A DNA stretch of 64,000 bases from Streptomyces sp. SAI-135 (GTDB lineage: Bacteria > Actinomycetota > Actinomycetes > Streptomycetales > Streptomycetaceae), in contig NZ_JARXYP010000002.1 in the NCBI RefSeq assembly GCF_029893805.1, positions 4,960,001 through 5,024,000 of the forward strand. Reading direction: 5' to 3'. Both the position numbers and the translations under genes were made by a program. Shown in pieces: positions 15,996 through 24,410 of this stretch. The notes beneath the pieces were generated by a model. The model searched no databases, was not told the origin of the DNA, and saw only the letters and a list, made by a program, of their open reading frames with translations. Position 1 is the first letter of the stretch; each line of letters opens with the position of its first letter.

Positions 15996-17181
15996 ACTTG
16001 CCCTGCGAGCAGAGAAGCTGGACGGCGCCGACGAACTGGCGGGTGTGCGTTCGCAGTTCGTCCTCGACGACGTGGTGTACCTGGACGGCAACTCGCTGGG
16101 CGCCCTCCCGGCCGCCGTCCCGGGGCGCGTCGAGGACGTCGTACGCCGTCAGTGGGGGTCCCTGCGGATCCGGTCCTGGGACGAGAGCGGCTGGTGGACC
16201 GCGCCCGAGCGGATCGGCGACCGGATCGCCCCGCTGGTCGGGGCGGCGGCCGGACAGATCGTGGTCGGCGACTCGACCAGCGTCAATGTCTTCAAGGCCC
16301 TGGTGGGGGCGGTACGGCTCGCGGGCGGCCCCAAGTCCGGTCGGGACGAGGTGGTCGTGGACGCGACCACCTTCCCCACCGACGGCTACATCGCCGAGTC
16401 CGCGGCCCGGATGACCGGCTGCACCCTGCGGGCGGTGACCCCGGCGCAGGTGCCGGACGTGCTGAGCGGCCGTACGGCGGCCGTCCTGCTCAACCACGTC
16501 GACTACCGCACCGGCCGCCTGCACGACCTGCCCGGGCTCACGGCCACCGTGCACGCGGCGGGCGCCGTCGCGGTGTGGGACCTGTGCCACAGCGCGGGCG
16601 CCCTGCCGGTCGGTCTCGACGCGCACGGCGTGGACCTCGCGGTCGGCTGCACCTACAAGTACCTGAACGGCGGACCCGGTGCGCCTGCGTACCTGTACGT
16701 CCGCCGCGAGCACCAGGACCGTTTCGACTCCCCCCTGCCGGGCTGGACCTCGCACGCCGATCCCTTCGGCATGAGCCCGTCCTACGCCCCCGCCGAGGGC
16801 GCGCTGCGGGGCCGGGTCGGCACGCCCGACATCCTCTCCATGCTCGCCCTGGAGGCGGCGCTGGAGGTCTGGGACGGGGTGTCGGTCGAGGCGGTGCGCG
16901 CCAAGTCCCTCGCCCTGACGGACTTCTTCCTGGAGTGCGTCTCGTCCTACGTGGACGAGGGCCGCGTCGAGTGCGTGACCCCCGTGGCCCATGCCGAACG
17001 CGGCAGCCAGGTCGCGTTGCGCTGCGACGACGCCGGTGAGGTGATGAAACGGCTCATCGAGCGGGGGGTGGTGGGCGACTTCCGGCACCCGGACGTGCTG
17101 CGGTTCGGCTTCACGCCGTTGTACGTCGGGTTCGCGGACGTGGAGCGGGCGGCGCGGGTGCTCGGGGAGACGCTCGCCTGA
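15988..17181 (+). CDS. kynU: Kynureninase
   Basis: A 397-residue PLP enzyme cleaving L-kynurenine to anthranilate and alanine. Motifs: VYLDGNSLGALP, the substrate/PLP site SWDESGWWTAPERIGD, GDSTSVNVFKAL, LLNHVDYRTGRLHDL, WDLCHSAGALPV and the Schiff-base Lys224 in GCTYKYLNGGPGAPAYLYV. Full length. The ATG at 15988 lies inside the last codons of kynA. With kynA and the downstream hydrolase it forms the tryptophan-to-anthranilate route; no kynurenine 3-monooxygenase is nearby, so anthranilate is the likely end product. Confidence 0.94.
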   Translation: MSELALRAEKLDGADELAGVRSQFVLDDVVYLDGNSLGALPAAVPGRVEDVVRRQWGSLRIRSWDESGWWTAPERIGDRIAPLVGAAAGQIVVGDSTSVNVFKALVGAVRLAGGPKSGRDEVVVDATTFPTDGYIAESAARMTGCTLRAVTPAQVPDVLSGRTAAVLLNHVDYRTGRLHDLPGLTATVHAAGAVAVWDLCHSAGALPVGLDAHGVDLAVGCTYKYLNGGPGAPAYLYVRREHQDRFDSPLPGWTSHADPFGMSPSYAPAEGALRGRVGTPDILSMLALEAALEVWDGVSVEAVRAKSLALTDFFLECVSSYVDEGRVECVTPVAHAERGSQVALRCDDAGEVMKRLIERGVVGDFRHPDVLRFGFTPLYVGFADVERAARVLGETLA

Positions 17182-17338
17182 CGGGGGGGCCCGGTTCCTC
17201 CGGTTCAGCCCTCACCGAGCGTGACATCCCCGTGTCCGTGCACGTCACCAGCCTGATACCGTCCCGGCCAACGGCCGAGCTCCCTCCAGGATGCCTCCAC
17301 GGTCCGTCAGATCCGTTTCACAGGTGAGAGGTTGGAGC

Positions 17339-18268
17339 ATGCCGGACGACGCCCCAGAAGCCCGTGCCGCGGCCGAGGAGGCGTCGGCCTTCTCGCACCC
17401 GGCGGTCGATCCCGACGCCACCGCGGCGTACGGCGACGACCCCGACCAGGTGATCGACTTCTACGCCCCGCGCGTGACGGTGTCCCCCGGGGGCGGTCTC
17501 GCGCCGCTGGTCGTCGTCCTGCACGGCGGGGCGTGGCGGGCCCGGTACGACCGGCGGCATGCGACGCCGTTCGCGGACTTCCTGGCTCGGCGGGGGTTCG
17601 CGGTGGCCAACGTCGAGTACCGGCGGGGCGGGGTCTCCCTTCCGGCGCAGAGTGCCGGGTCCGGGGGCGGTGCGGGGGGCGCCGGGCCGGTGGCCGCCGG
17701 GCCGGTGGCCGGGCGCTGGCCGGACACCTTCGACGACGTGGCCGCCGCGATGGACGCGCTGCCCGGGCTCGTGCGGGAGTTCCTCCCGCAGGCCGACCCG
17801 CGCCGCATGGTGGTCACCGGTCACTCCGCGGGCGGCCATCTCGCACTGTGGGCGGCGGCCCGGCATCTCCTGCCGTCCGACGCCGCGTGGCGCATCGACC
17901 GGCCGGCGCCGCTGCGCGGGGTCGTCGCCCTCGCCCCGATCGCCGACTTCACGGTCGCCGACAAGTTGGACGTGTGCGGTGGGGCGGTGCGTCAACTCCT
18001 GGGCGGCGAGGAGGGGTTCACCACGCGGGTGGCGTACGCCGACCCCGCCCTGCTGCTGCCCACCGGCATCGCGACCACCCTCGTCCAGGGCCGCACGGAC
18101 ACGGTCGTCCCGCAGGCGGTCGCCGAGGCGTACGCGGACGCGGCGGCGAAGGCGGGCGAGGTGGTGGGCCTGACCCTGCTGGAGGACGTCGGCCACTTCC
18201 CCCTGATCGACCCGGCGGCGGACGCGTGCGCGGTGGTGGCGGAGGAGATCGCGCAGTTGGCGTGGTGA
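17339..18268 (+). CDS. kynB: Alpha/beta hydrolase, kynurenine formamidase-like
   Basis: A 309-residue alpha/beta hydrolase. HGGAW at residues 62-66 is the oxyanion signature of the AFMID-type kynurenine formamidases and related esterases. The nucleophile is Ser163 in VTGHSAGGHLALWAAARH, followed by QGRTDTVVP (Asp) and EDVGHFPLID (His). Position after kynA-kynU strongly suggests it hydrolyses N-formylkynurenine, which is the missing middle step; this is inferred from motif plus context. It is of the alpha/beta-hydrolase type, not the metal-dependent KynB fold, so the symbol denotes function only. The ATG follows GAGAGGTTGGAGC. A 157-nt gap separates it from kynU. Confidence 0.78.
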   Translation: MPDDAPEARAAAEEASAFSHPAVDPDATAAYGDDPDQVIDFYAPRVTVSPGGGLAPLVVVLHGGAWRARYDRRHATPFADFLARRGFAVANVEYRRGGVSLPAQSAGSGGGAGGAGPVAAGPVAGRWPDTFDDVAAAMDALPGLVREFLPQADPRRMVVTGHSAGGHLALWAAARHLLPSDAAWRIDRPAPLRGVVALAPIADFTVADKLDVCGGAVRQLLGGEEGFTTRVAYADPALLLPTGIATTLVQGRTDTVVPQAVAEAYADAAAKAGEVVGLTLLEDVGHFPLIDPAADACAVVAEEIAQLAW

Positions 18269-18319
18269 CACCGGCCTCGGCCGGAGCAGTGCCGCGGCGG
18301 TCCGATCCGCCCCCGGTGA

Positions 18320-18396
18320 TACCCGTAATACCTGAGAGCTACGACGCCAGAGAGCTCCCTGGCGTGACGCGGACGACGGACTCGGCTCCGTAACTT
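18320..18396 (+). promoter_or_regulatory. Promoter A with shared regulatory site
   Basis: TACCCGTAATACCTGAGAG followed by CTACG (18320-18343), then GTGACG at 18364-18369 (-35 position) and TAACTT at 18391-18396 (-10). Site, -35 and -10 recur with exactly the same spacing at 22950-23026. The likely transcription start is near 18403, 43 nt before the first gene of this operon. Confidence 0.72.
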
Positions 18397-18445
18397 CCCT
18401 TCCAGACAAGCCCGATGGCCGGGCGAACGGGGAGGGACGGGGACT

Positions 18446-19657
18446 GTGGGGAGCGGCGGGAGCGGCGGGAGCGGGGGGAGCGGGGGGAGCGGGAGGGGTT
18501 GGCGCGAGGGCCGCAGGGTTGCACGGCCGTACGGGGTGGGTGGCCTCGGCGGCCGGGGTGACCGGGATGCCCGGGGCGCCCTGGGTGATCTCGGCGGCCG
18601 GAGCGACCTGGGTGGCGTCGGCGGCCGGAGCGACCTGGGTGACCAGGACGGCCTGGATGCCCACGGCGGCTCGGGCGACCGTGGGGAGCTCGCGCACCGG
18701 CGCGTTCATCGGTGGCGCCGGGCGCTCCTCGCCGCCCTCATCACCGCGGCGGTGGTGGTCCCGCTCTCCGCGGCCGCCCGCCCCACGATCCCGTCCCCGC
18801 CCCCGGCCGTGCTCCCGGAGCCCAGCGCCGCCACCCTCGACCGGATCTACGCCGCCAACCGCGCCAACGCCGCCGAGGCCGCCCGCGCGGCCGCTGCCCA
18901 CGGCGACGAACACCGCGCCGCCGCGGACCGGGAGCTGGCCGCCCCCGCCCGCCGACTGCTCCGCTTCGACGGCCGCGGCCCCGGAGAGGTGACAGAGGTC
19001 TTCGGCGATCTCGCCCGCGCCGACCACGTGGCCGTCCTGGTCCCCGGTTCCGACACCTCCCTGGACACCTACGACCGCTTCCGGGCGACAGCGGCAGCCC
19101 TGCACGGGCAGCTCACCGCCACCGCCCCGCACGGCACCCGGACCGCGGTGATCGCCTGGCTCGGCTACCGCACCCCGGACACCGTCAGCACCACGGTCCT
19201 GACCACGGACCGGGCCGAGGAAGCGGCCCCCCGACTGCGCGCGTTCACAGGCGAACTGCGGGGCGTCGTCGGCAGCGCCACCACCGTCTCCCTCGTCTGC
19301 CATTCCTACGGCACGGTCGTCTGTGCCAGGGCCGCAGCCCACCTGGACGTCGACGACCTGGCCCTCCTCGGCAGCCCCGGCACCGGCAGCGACACCGCCG
19401 CAGCCCTGCACACCCCGGCCCGGGTCTGGGCGGCCAGGGGCCGGGACGACTGGGTGGCCGAGGTCCCCCACGTCCGGACCGATCTCTTCGGCGTCACCGT
19501 CGGATTCGGCACCGACCCGATCTCCCCGGCCTTCGGCGCGCACGTCTTCGCCGCCGGGAGGGGCGGCCACAGCGACTACTTCAGACCGGGCTCGGTCTCC
19601 CTGGCCAACCTCGCCCGGATCGTCCTCGGAGACACCGCGGAGGTGACCCGTGCCTGA
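18446..19657 (+). CDS. Membrane-anchored alpha/beta hydrolase, DUF1023-type
   Basis: A 403-residue frame. Residues 1-85 are Gly/Ser/Asp-rich with two copies of GGRSDLG. One transmembrane or signal helix follows (RALLAALITAAVVVPLSAAARP), then a helical stretch and a lipase-like domain with VAVLVPGSDTSLDTY, the nucleophile elbow VCHSYGTVV, GRDDWVAEVP and GGHSDYF (His). This fits the DUF1023 alpha/beta-hydrolase group of actinomycetes, extracytoplasmic and of unknown substrate. The GTG start at 18446 is uncertain because of the low-complexity beginning; GGGAGGGACGGGG precedes it. The stop overlaps the next gene by 8 nt. Confidence 0.72.
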   Translation: MGSGGSGGSGGSGGSGRGWREGRRVARPYGVGGLGGRGDRDARGALGDLGGRSDLGGVGGRSDLGDQDGLDAHGGSGDRGELAHRRVHRWRRALLAALITAAVVVPLSAAARPTIPSPPPAVLPEPSAATLDRIYAANRANAAEAARAAAAHGDEHRAAADRELAAPARRLLRFDGRGPGEVTEVFGDLARADHVAVLVPGSDTSLDTYDRFRATAAALHGQLTATAPHGTRTAVIAWLGYRTPDTVSTTVLTTDRAEEAAPRLRAFTGELRGVVGSATTVSLVCHSYGTVVCARAAAHLDVDDLALLGSPGTGSDTAAALHTPARVWAARGRDDWVAEVPHVRTDLFGVTVGFGTDPISPAFGAHVFAAGRGGHSDYFRPGSVSLANLARIVLGDTAEVTRA

Positions 19658-20891
19658 GACCCACCCCATCCGGGGCGGCGTGCGCGCCGCGATGAGCCGT
19701 CGCACGGTCGGCATACGCCGGGCCGCCGAGCGGATCGACGCGGCGACACCTGCCCAGCGGGACCGTGCCGTCGACGCCCTGCGTGCCCTCGCGATCCTCG
19801 GCGTCGTCCTCGGCCACTGGCTGGTGACCGCCCTGGTCGCCGACGGAGGCACCCTGCACACCGCGAGCCCGCTCCAGCACCTGCCCTGGCTCGCCCCGAT
19901 CTCCTGGGCGTTCCAGACCCTTGCCGTGTTCTTCCTGGTCGGCGGCCATGTGGCGACCCGCGGCTACACCTCGGCCCGGGCGCGCGGGACGACGTACCGC
20001 CGGTGGCTGGCAGCCCGTCTGTCGCGGCTGTTCAAGCCGGTGGCCGCCGTCCTCGCCCTGTGGACGGTCACGGCGACGGCCCTGCTGCTGACGGGCGCCC
20101 CGTACGGGACGGTCCGCACCCTGGTCAGGCTGGCCCTGTCCCCGATGTGGTTCCTGCTGGTCTTCGGCGCCCTGACGGCGGCGACTCCGCTGCTGCTGCG
20201 GCTGCACCCGCTGTGGCCGCTGGCCGTCGTCCTGCACGTGGACCTCGTGCGCTTCGGCCTGGGCGGGCCCGACTGGCTCGGCTGGGTGAACCTGGCGGCC
20301 GGCTGGCTCGTCCCCTACACCCTGGGCGCGGCCTGGACCCGGGGCGAGCCGGCGGGGCGGCGCGGGGGGTGGCTCCTGCTCGGGGGCGGGGCGGCGGCGA
20401 CCGCGGTACTCGTCGCGTGGGCCGGGTATCCGGCGTCGATGGTGGGGGTGCCGGGCGCCCCCGTCTCCAACCTGAACCCGCCGACGCTGGCCGCGGTCAC
20501 CTTCGGCCTGGCCCAGTGCGGACTGGCGCTGCTGCTGCGCGACCGACTGCGCGGGGGCATGCGGCACCCCCTGGCCTGGGCGGCGGTGGCCCTCGTCAAC
20601 CTCTCCGCCATGACGATCTTCCTGTGGCACCAGACGGCGCTGATGGCCACCACGGCCTCCGGACTCGCCCTCGGTACGCTCCCCGGGCTGCACACCGTGC
20701 CCGACGGACTGGACTGGGTGGCCGCCCGGCTGGCCTGGCTGCCGGTGTTCGTCCTCGTCCTGGCGGTGTGCCGGTCGGCCTTCCGCGCGTTCGAGCAGGG
20801 TCCGCGCCGGGTCGGGGGCCGTCCCTCGCGGGTGGTCCGGGTCCACCGCAGCACCGGTCCGGCGGCGACGAGGCAGGCACATCGTGCCTAG
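19650..20891 (+). CDS. Membrane acyltransferase, acyltransferase-3 family
   Basis: A 413-residue multi-pass protein with about ten hydrophobic helices. The family signature RDRAVDALRALAILGVVLGHWLV near 37-58 contains the catalytic His, and FFLVGGHVATRGY and RLSRLFKPV follow. Such enzymes O-acylate cell-envelope sugars, antibiotics or peptidoglycan. The GTG start overlaps the previous stop (GTGCCTGA) and the end overlaps the sensor kinase start by the same type of 8-nt overlap, so the three are one translation-coupled unit. The tail after residue 380 is Arg-rich and variable. Confidence 0.82.
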   Translation: MPETHPIRGGVRAAMSRRTVGIRRAAERIDAATPAQRDRAVDALRALAILGVVLGHWLVTALVADGGTLHTASPLQHLPWLAPISWAFQTLAVFFLVGGHVATRGYTSARARGTTYRRWLAARLSRLFKPVAAVLALWTVTATALLLTGAPYGTVRTLVRLALSPMWFLLVFGALTAATPLLLRLHPLWPLAVVLHVDLVRFGLGGPDWLGWVNLAAGWLVPYTLGAAWTRGEPAGRRGGWLLLGGGAAATAVLVAWAGYPASMVGVPGAPVSNLNPPTLAAVTFGLAQCGLALLLRDRLRGGMRHPLAWAAVALVNLSAMTIFLWHQTALMATTASGLALGTLPGLHTVPDGLDWVAARLAWLPVFVLVLAVCRSAFRAFEQGPRRVGGRPSRVVRVHRSTGPAATRQAHRA

Positions 20892-22254
20892 GGTGGTCGG
20901 CGTGACGGAGACGGGGGGCCGGCAGCTGGTGACCGGCCGCATACGGCGCTGGCTGCACGTGCTGCGCGAGGACCTGTGCACGCTGCGGGTCGATCCACTG
21001 CCCCCGTCCGTGTGGCTGCGCTGGCTGCCGCACGGCGTGCTGTGCCTGGTCGCCCTCGGAGTCTCGATCGGCGCCGTGGCGCAGCTCGGGGACAACGGCG
21101 GGGTGGGGTCCTCCCTCGCCTTCGCGATCGGTCTCGCAGAGGGCGCCGCCGTGGTGCTCGCGATGTGGCGGCCGGTGCCGGCGTGGTGGCTCTCGACCGC
21201 GGCCATGCTGGTCGGCGCCCTGGAGATCCGCCGACATCTGCTGGCCGGTGGCGCGCACGGCTTCACCTGGCCCTGGAACGCGGCCGGACTCATCGGGCAC
21301 CTGGCCGTGCTGCTGCTCCTCGCCCTGCGGGTGCCCGCCCGTGTCGCCGTCGAGGCGCTGGCGGTCACCCTGCTTCTCACCTACCTCGTCGAGGGTGTGC
21401 TGGGCGCGGCCGACTTCCAGCCCACCGGAGTGCTCGCGGCGATCCTGTTCACCGTCGCCGTGGTGCTCGGCGCGGCCCTGCGCGGCCGCCGCGAGGCCCG
21501 CAGGGCGCTCGTCGAGCAGACCACGCTCACCGCCGAGGAACGCGCCCGCCGCACCCTCCTGGAGGAGCGCAGCCGGATCGCCCGCGAACTGCACGACGTG
21601 GTCGCGCACCACATGTCCGTCATCTCGATCCAGGCGCAGGTCGCCCCGCACCTCGTGGAGAACCCCTCCGCCGAACTGCGGGAGAACCTGGACGGCATCC
21701 GGGAGAACGCCCTGGAGGCCCTGACCGAGCTGCGCCGGGTCCTCGGCGTACTGCGCGCGGAGCACCCCGGCACCTCGGAGGAGCCCGCCGACCCCGCCAC
21801 CGGCACCGCCCCGCACGCCCCGCAGCCCACCCTCGACCGGCTCGACGCGCTGGTGGAGAACACCCGGGCGGCCGGACTGACCGTCGAGGTCGACGTGCGA
21901 GGCGCCCGGCGGCCGCTGCCGCCGGGCGTGGACCTCTCGGCGTACCGGATCGTGCAGGAGGCCCTGAGCAACGTCCTGCGTCACGCGCCCGGCGCGACCG
22001 CCTCGGTGTCGCTCGTCCACTACGTGCACGGCGTGGACGTGCGGGTCGTCAACTCACGGCCCACCCGCAGCGTGCCGTCCTCCCCGGGCGCCGGGCACGG
22101 CCTGCTCGGCATGCGGGAGCGGGCCGCGATGCTCGGCGGCACCCTGCGCGCCGGCCCCCGGCCCGACGGCGGCTACGAGGTCGCCGCGTATCTTCCGACG
22201 GCACCCCCGGCCGTGCCCGAACAGCTCACCGACTCCAAGGACGGCACCGCATGA
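20884..22254 (+). CDS. Sensor histidine kinase, NarL/DesK type (HisKA_3)
   Basis: A 456-residue membrane kinase. About six hydrophobic segments (residues 50-200) form the sensor without an extracellular domain. A dimerisation helix follows with phospho-acceptor His237 in RIARELHDVVAHHMSVISIQ, then the ATPase domain (YRIVQEALSNVLRHAPGA as N-box and GHGLLGMRERAAMLGG as G-box). The partner regulator follows with ATGA overlap. The GTG at 20884 overlaps the acyltransferase stop; a second possible start, GTG at 20902, has TAGGGT 7 nt upstream and could be used from an internal leaderless promoter. Confidence 0.9.
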   Translation: MPRVVGVTETGGRQLVTGRIRRWLHVLREDLCTLRVDPLPPSVWLRWLPHGVLCLVALGVSIGAVAQLGDNGGVGSSLAFAIGLAEGAAVVLAMWRPVPAWWLSTAAMLVGALEIRRHLLAGGAHGFTWPWNAAGLIGHLAVLLLLALRVPARVAVEALAVTLLLTYLVEGVLGAADFQPTGVLAAILFTVAVVLGAALRGRREARRALVEQTTLTAEERARRTLLEERSRIARELHDVVAHHMSVISIQAQVAPHLVENPSAELRENLDGIRENALEALTELRRVLGVLRAEHPGTSEEPADPATGTAPHAPQPTLDRLDALVENTRAAGLTVEVDVRGARRPLPPGVDLSAYRIVQEALSNVLRHAPGATASVSLVHYVHGVDVRVVNSRPTRSVPSSPGAGHGLLGMRERAAMLGGTLRAGPRPDGGYEVAAYLPTAPPAVPEQLTDSKDGTA

Positions 22255-22934
22255 CGAGCGGCACGAGCGGAGACATCCGCGTACTCATCGCCGACGACCA
22301 GCAGATGGTCCGCCAGGGCTTCAGCGTGCTGCTGGCCGCCCAGCCCGGCATCGAGGTGATCGGGCAGGCGGTCGACGGCCTGGACGCCGTCGCCAAGGTC
22401 GCCGAACTCGTCCCGGACGTCGTCCTCATGGACATCCGCATGCCCGAGCTGGGCGGCATCGAGGCCACCCGCCGCATCACCGGCGAACGCCCGGAGATCA
22501 GGGTCCTGGTGCTGACGACCTTCGACCTCGACGAGTACGTCTACGAGGCGCTGCGGGCCGGCGCCTCCGGGTTCCTGCTCAAGGACGCCTCCGCGGAGCA
22601 GCTCGCCGAGGCCGTGCGCGTGGTGGCGGCCGGGGACGCGCTGCTCGCGCCCGGCATCACCCGGCGCCTGATCGCCGAGTTCTCCCGTCTCGACAAGCGG
22701 CCGCGCAGCCCGCTCAAGAGCCGGGTCGGCGAGCTGACCGAGCGCGAGACGGAGGTCCTGGCGCTGATCGCACAGGGGCTGTCGAACGCCGAGATCGCGG
22801 AGCGGCTCGTCGTGGCCGAGCAGACGGTGAAGACGCATGTGGGCCGCATCCTGGTGAAGCTGGGCCTCAGGGACCGCACGCAGGCGGCGGTGTTCGCGTA
22901 CGAGTCGGGGCTGGTGCGACCTGCGGGCTACTGA
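22251..22934 (+). CDS. Response regulator, NarL/FixJ family
   Basis: A 227-residue regulator: receiver domain with acidic pocket ADD, phosphorylated Asp61 in VVLMDIRMPE, Thr in VLTTFDLDEY and Lys in LLKDAS. A LuxR-type HTH lies at about 155-215 (LTERETEVLALIAQGLSNAEIAERL, QTVKTHVGRILVKLGLRDRTQAAV). Coupled to the upstream kinase. It is closely similar to the regulator at 24407 (same receiver loops and recognition helix), so both may read similar DNA sites, including those at 18320 and 22950. Confidence 0.93.
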   Translation: MTSGTSGDIRVLIADDQQMVRQGFSVLLAAQPGIEVIGQAVDGLDAVAKVAELVPDVVLMDIRMPELGGIEATRRITGERPEIRVLVLTTFDLDEYVYEALRAGASGFLLKDASAEQLAEAVRVVAAGDALLAPGITRRLIAEFSRLDKRPRSPLKSRVGELTERETEVLALIAQGLSNAEIAERLVVAEQTVKTHVGRILVKLGLRDRTQAAVFAYESGLVRPAGY

Positions 22935-22949
22935 CCGGCCGCCCTCCGG

Positions 22950-23026
22950 TACCCGTAGTACCTGAGAGGGACGCCGAAGGACCCGTCTCGCTGGTGACGA
23001 CGGGGACCCCGGCCCCCGCCTACCGT
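22950..23026 (+). promoter_or_regulatory. Promoter B with shared regulatory site
   Basis: TACCCGTAGTACCTGAGAG then GGACG (22950-22973) matches the site at 18320-18343 in 21 of 24 bases; within it GGTAC-N5-GTACC (22948-22962) is a dyad. GTGACG (22994-22999) and TACCGT (23021-23026) sit at the same distances as in promoter A. The -10 ends 7 nt before the GTG of the kinase gene, implying a leaderless start. Confidence 0.75.
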
Positions 23027-23033
23027 TCTGAAC

Positions 23034-24410
23034 GTGACCGATACGACCGAGACGCACATGACACCGCCGCGCGGCGGCAGCGGCGGGAACGACGCGTACA
23101 AGTTCCGCAGCCCGGAGTTCAGAGCCGCCATGGAGGCCCTGCGCGGCCTGCGGCACGACCTGATCAGTGACGCCCTCGCCTACCGTCCCCTGCCTCCGAC
23201 CCCCGTCGGCAGGGGCCTTCCCCGGCTGCTGCACGGCCGCCTGCGGGAGTACGCGGTCTGGACGCCGCACGCGCTGATCACCGCGGCAGGTCTGCTCGCG
23301 ATGCTCATCGGGGCGGAGAACAGCGGCCGCGGTGCGACCGCCAACCTCTTCGTCGGCCTGTGCGCCCTGGCCCCGGTCCTGCTGACCATGGTGCGGCCGG
23401 TCATGGCCTTCTGGCTGTCGCTGGCCGCGACCGCGGTCACCTATCCGGTGGCCTTCGTCAACTCCTGGCAGCAGGACTGGCCGTGGCTGCCGGGCGGCTT
23501 CGCCTGCCACCTCGTGGTGCTCACCGTGGTGGCGATACGCACCAGGCCGCGTACGGCGGCCTGGATGTGGCTGCTGACCGGGGCCTACGGGGTGCTGTGG
23601 CAGGGTGCCCTCGGCGCCGGTCACTACTACCGCTCCAACACCGTGGAGATGCTCTTCGTCTCCGCGCTGTCCCTGCTCGCCGTGACCGTCTGGCACATAC
23701 GCCGGGACGCCCAGCAGACGGTGACCGCCCAGCAGACGGTGACCGCCCACGAGCGCTCCCGCCGCACCCTCCTGGAGGAGCGCACCACCATCGCCCGCGA
23801 GCTGCACGACGTGGTCGCCCACCACATGTCGGTCGTCGCCATCCAGGCGGAGGCGGCCCCCTACCGGGTGGAGAACCCGCCCCCCGAGCTGGAGAAGGCG
23901 TTCGCCACCATCCGGGAGAACGCGGTGGCGGCCCTGACCGAGCTGCGCCGGGTCCTGGGCGTGGTCCGTGCCGAGGACTACGAGGCGCCGGACGCCCCGC
24001 AGCCCACCCTCGCCGACCTCGACGCCCTCCTCGACAATGTGCGCGGAGCCGGTCTGAGCGTCGACAAGGCGGTCACCGGGGCGGTCCGCGAACTCCCGCA
24101 GGGCGTCGAGCTGTCGGCGTACCGGATCGTCCAGGAGGCCCTGAGCAACACCCTGCGCCACGCCCCGGGGGCGAGCGCGCGGGTGGAGATCGGATACGTC
24201 CTGGGTGGCCTGGGCCTGCGCGTGGTCAACGGCCCGCGGCCCGAGCTGTCGCTGCTGAAGCCCTCGCCCGGAGCGGGCCACGGCATCACCGGCATGCGGG
24301 AGCGGGTCTCCATGCTGGACGGCGAGATGACGGCGGGCGCCACCGACGAGGGCGGGTACGAGGTGGCGGTGTTCCTGCCGGTGCCGCTCAGGGACGAGGC
24401 CGGGGCATGA
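23034..24410 (+). CDS. Sensor histidine kinase, NarL/DesK type (HisKA_3), paralogue
   Basis: A 458-residue kinase with a 70-residue cytoplasmic N-terminus, five or so hydrophobic helices (residues 80-220), phospho-acceptor His258 in TIARELHDVVAHHMSVVAIQAEAAP, and ATPase motifs YRIVQEALSNTLRHAPGA and GHGITGMRERVSMLDG. Between sensor and dimerisation helix a perfect 18-bp tandem duplication (23710-23745) doubles the QQTVTA hexapeptide, lengthening the signalling helix. Paralogous to the kinase at 20884. GTG start, TACCGT 7 nt upstream and no Shine-Dalgarno. Confidence 0.9.
   Translation: MTDTTETHMTPPRGGSGGNDAYKFRSPEFRAAMEALRGLRHDLISDALAYRPLPPTPVGRGLPRLLHGRLREYAVWTPHALITAAGLLAMLIGAENSGRGATANLFVGLCALAPVLLTMVRPVMAFWLSLAATAVTYPVAFVNSWQQDWPWLPGGFACHLVVLTVVAIRTRPRTAAWMWLLTGAYGVLWQGALGAGHYYRSNTVEMLFVSALSLLAVTVWHIRRDAQQTVTAQQTVTAHERSRRTLLEERTTIARELHDVVAHHMSVVAIQAEAAPYRVENPPPELEKAFATIRENAVAALTELRRVLGVVRAEDYEAPDAPQPTLADLDALLDNVRGAGLSVDKAVTGAVRELPQGVELSAYRIVQEALSNTLRHAPGASARVEIGYVLGGLGLRVVNGPRPELSLLKPSPGAGHGITGMRERVSMLDGEMTAGATDEGGYEVAVFLPVPLRDEAGA
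23710..23745 (+). repeat. Perfect 18-bp tandem duplication in the kinase linker
   Basis: Unit CCCAGCAGACGGTGACCG is present twice in a row (23710-23727, 23728-23745), encoding QQTVTA twice in the predicted linker helix just before the HisKA_3 domain. Confidence 0.85.

Noticed and set aside
17318..19861. Minus-strand open frame of nearly 850 codons across the kynB-like and DUF1023-type genes
   Set aside because: It crosses two well-supported plus-strand genes and their intergenic promoter; no motif or ribosome site.
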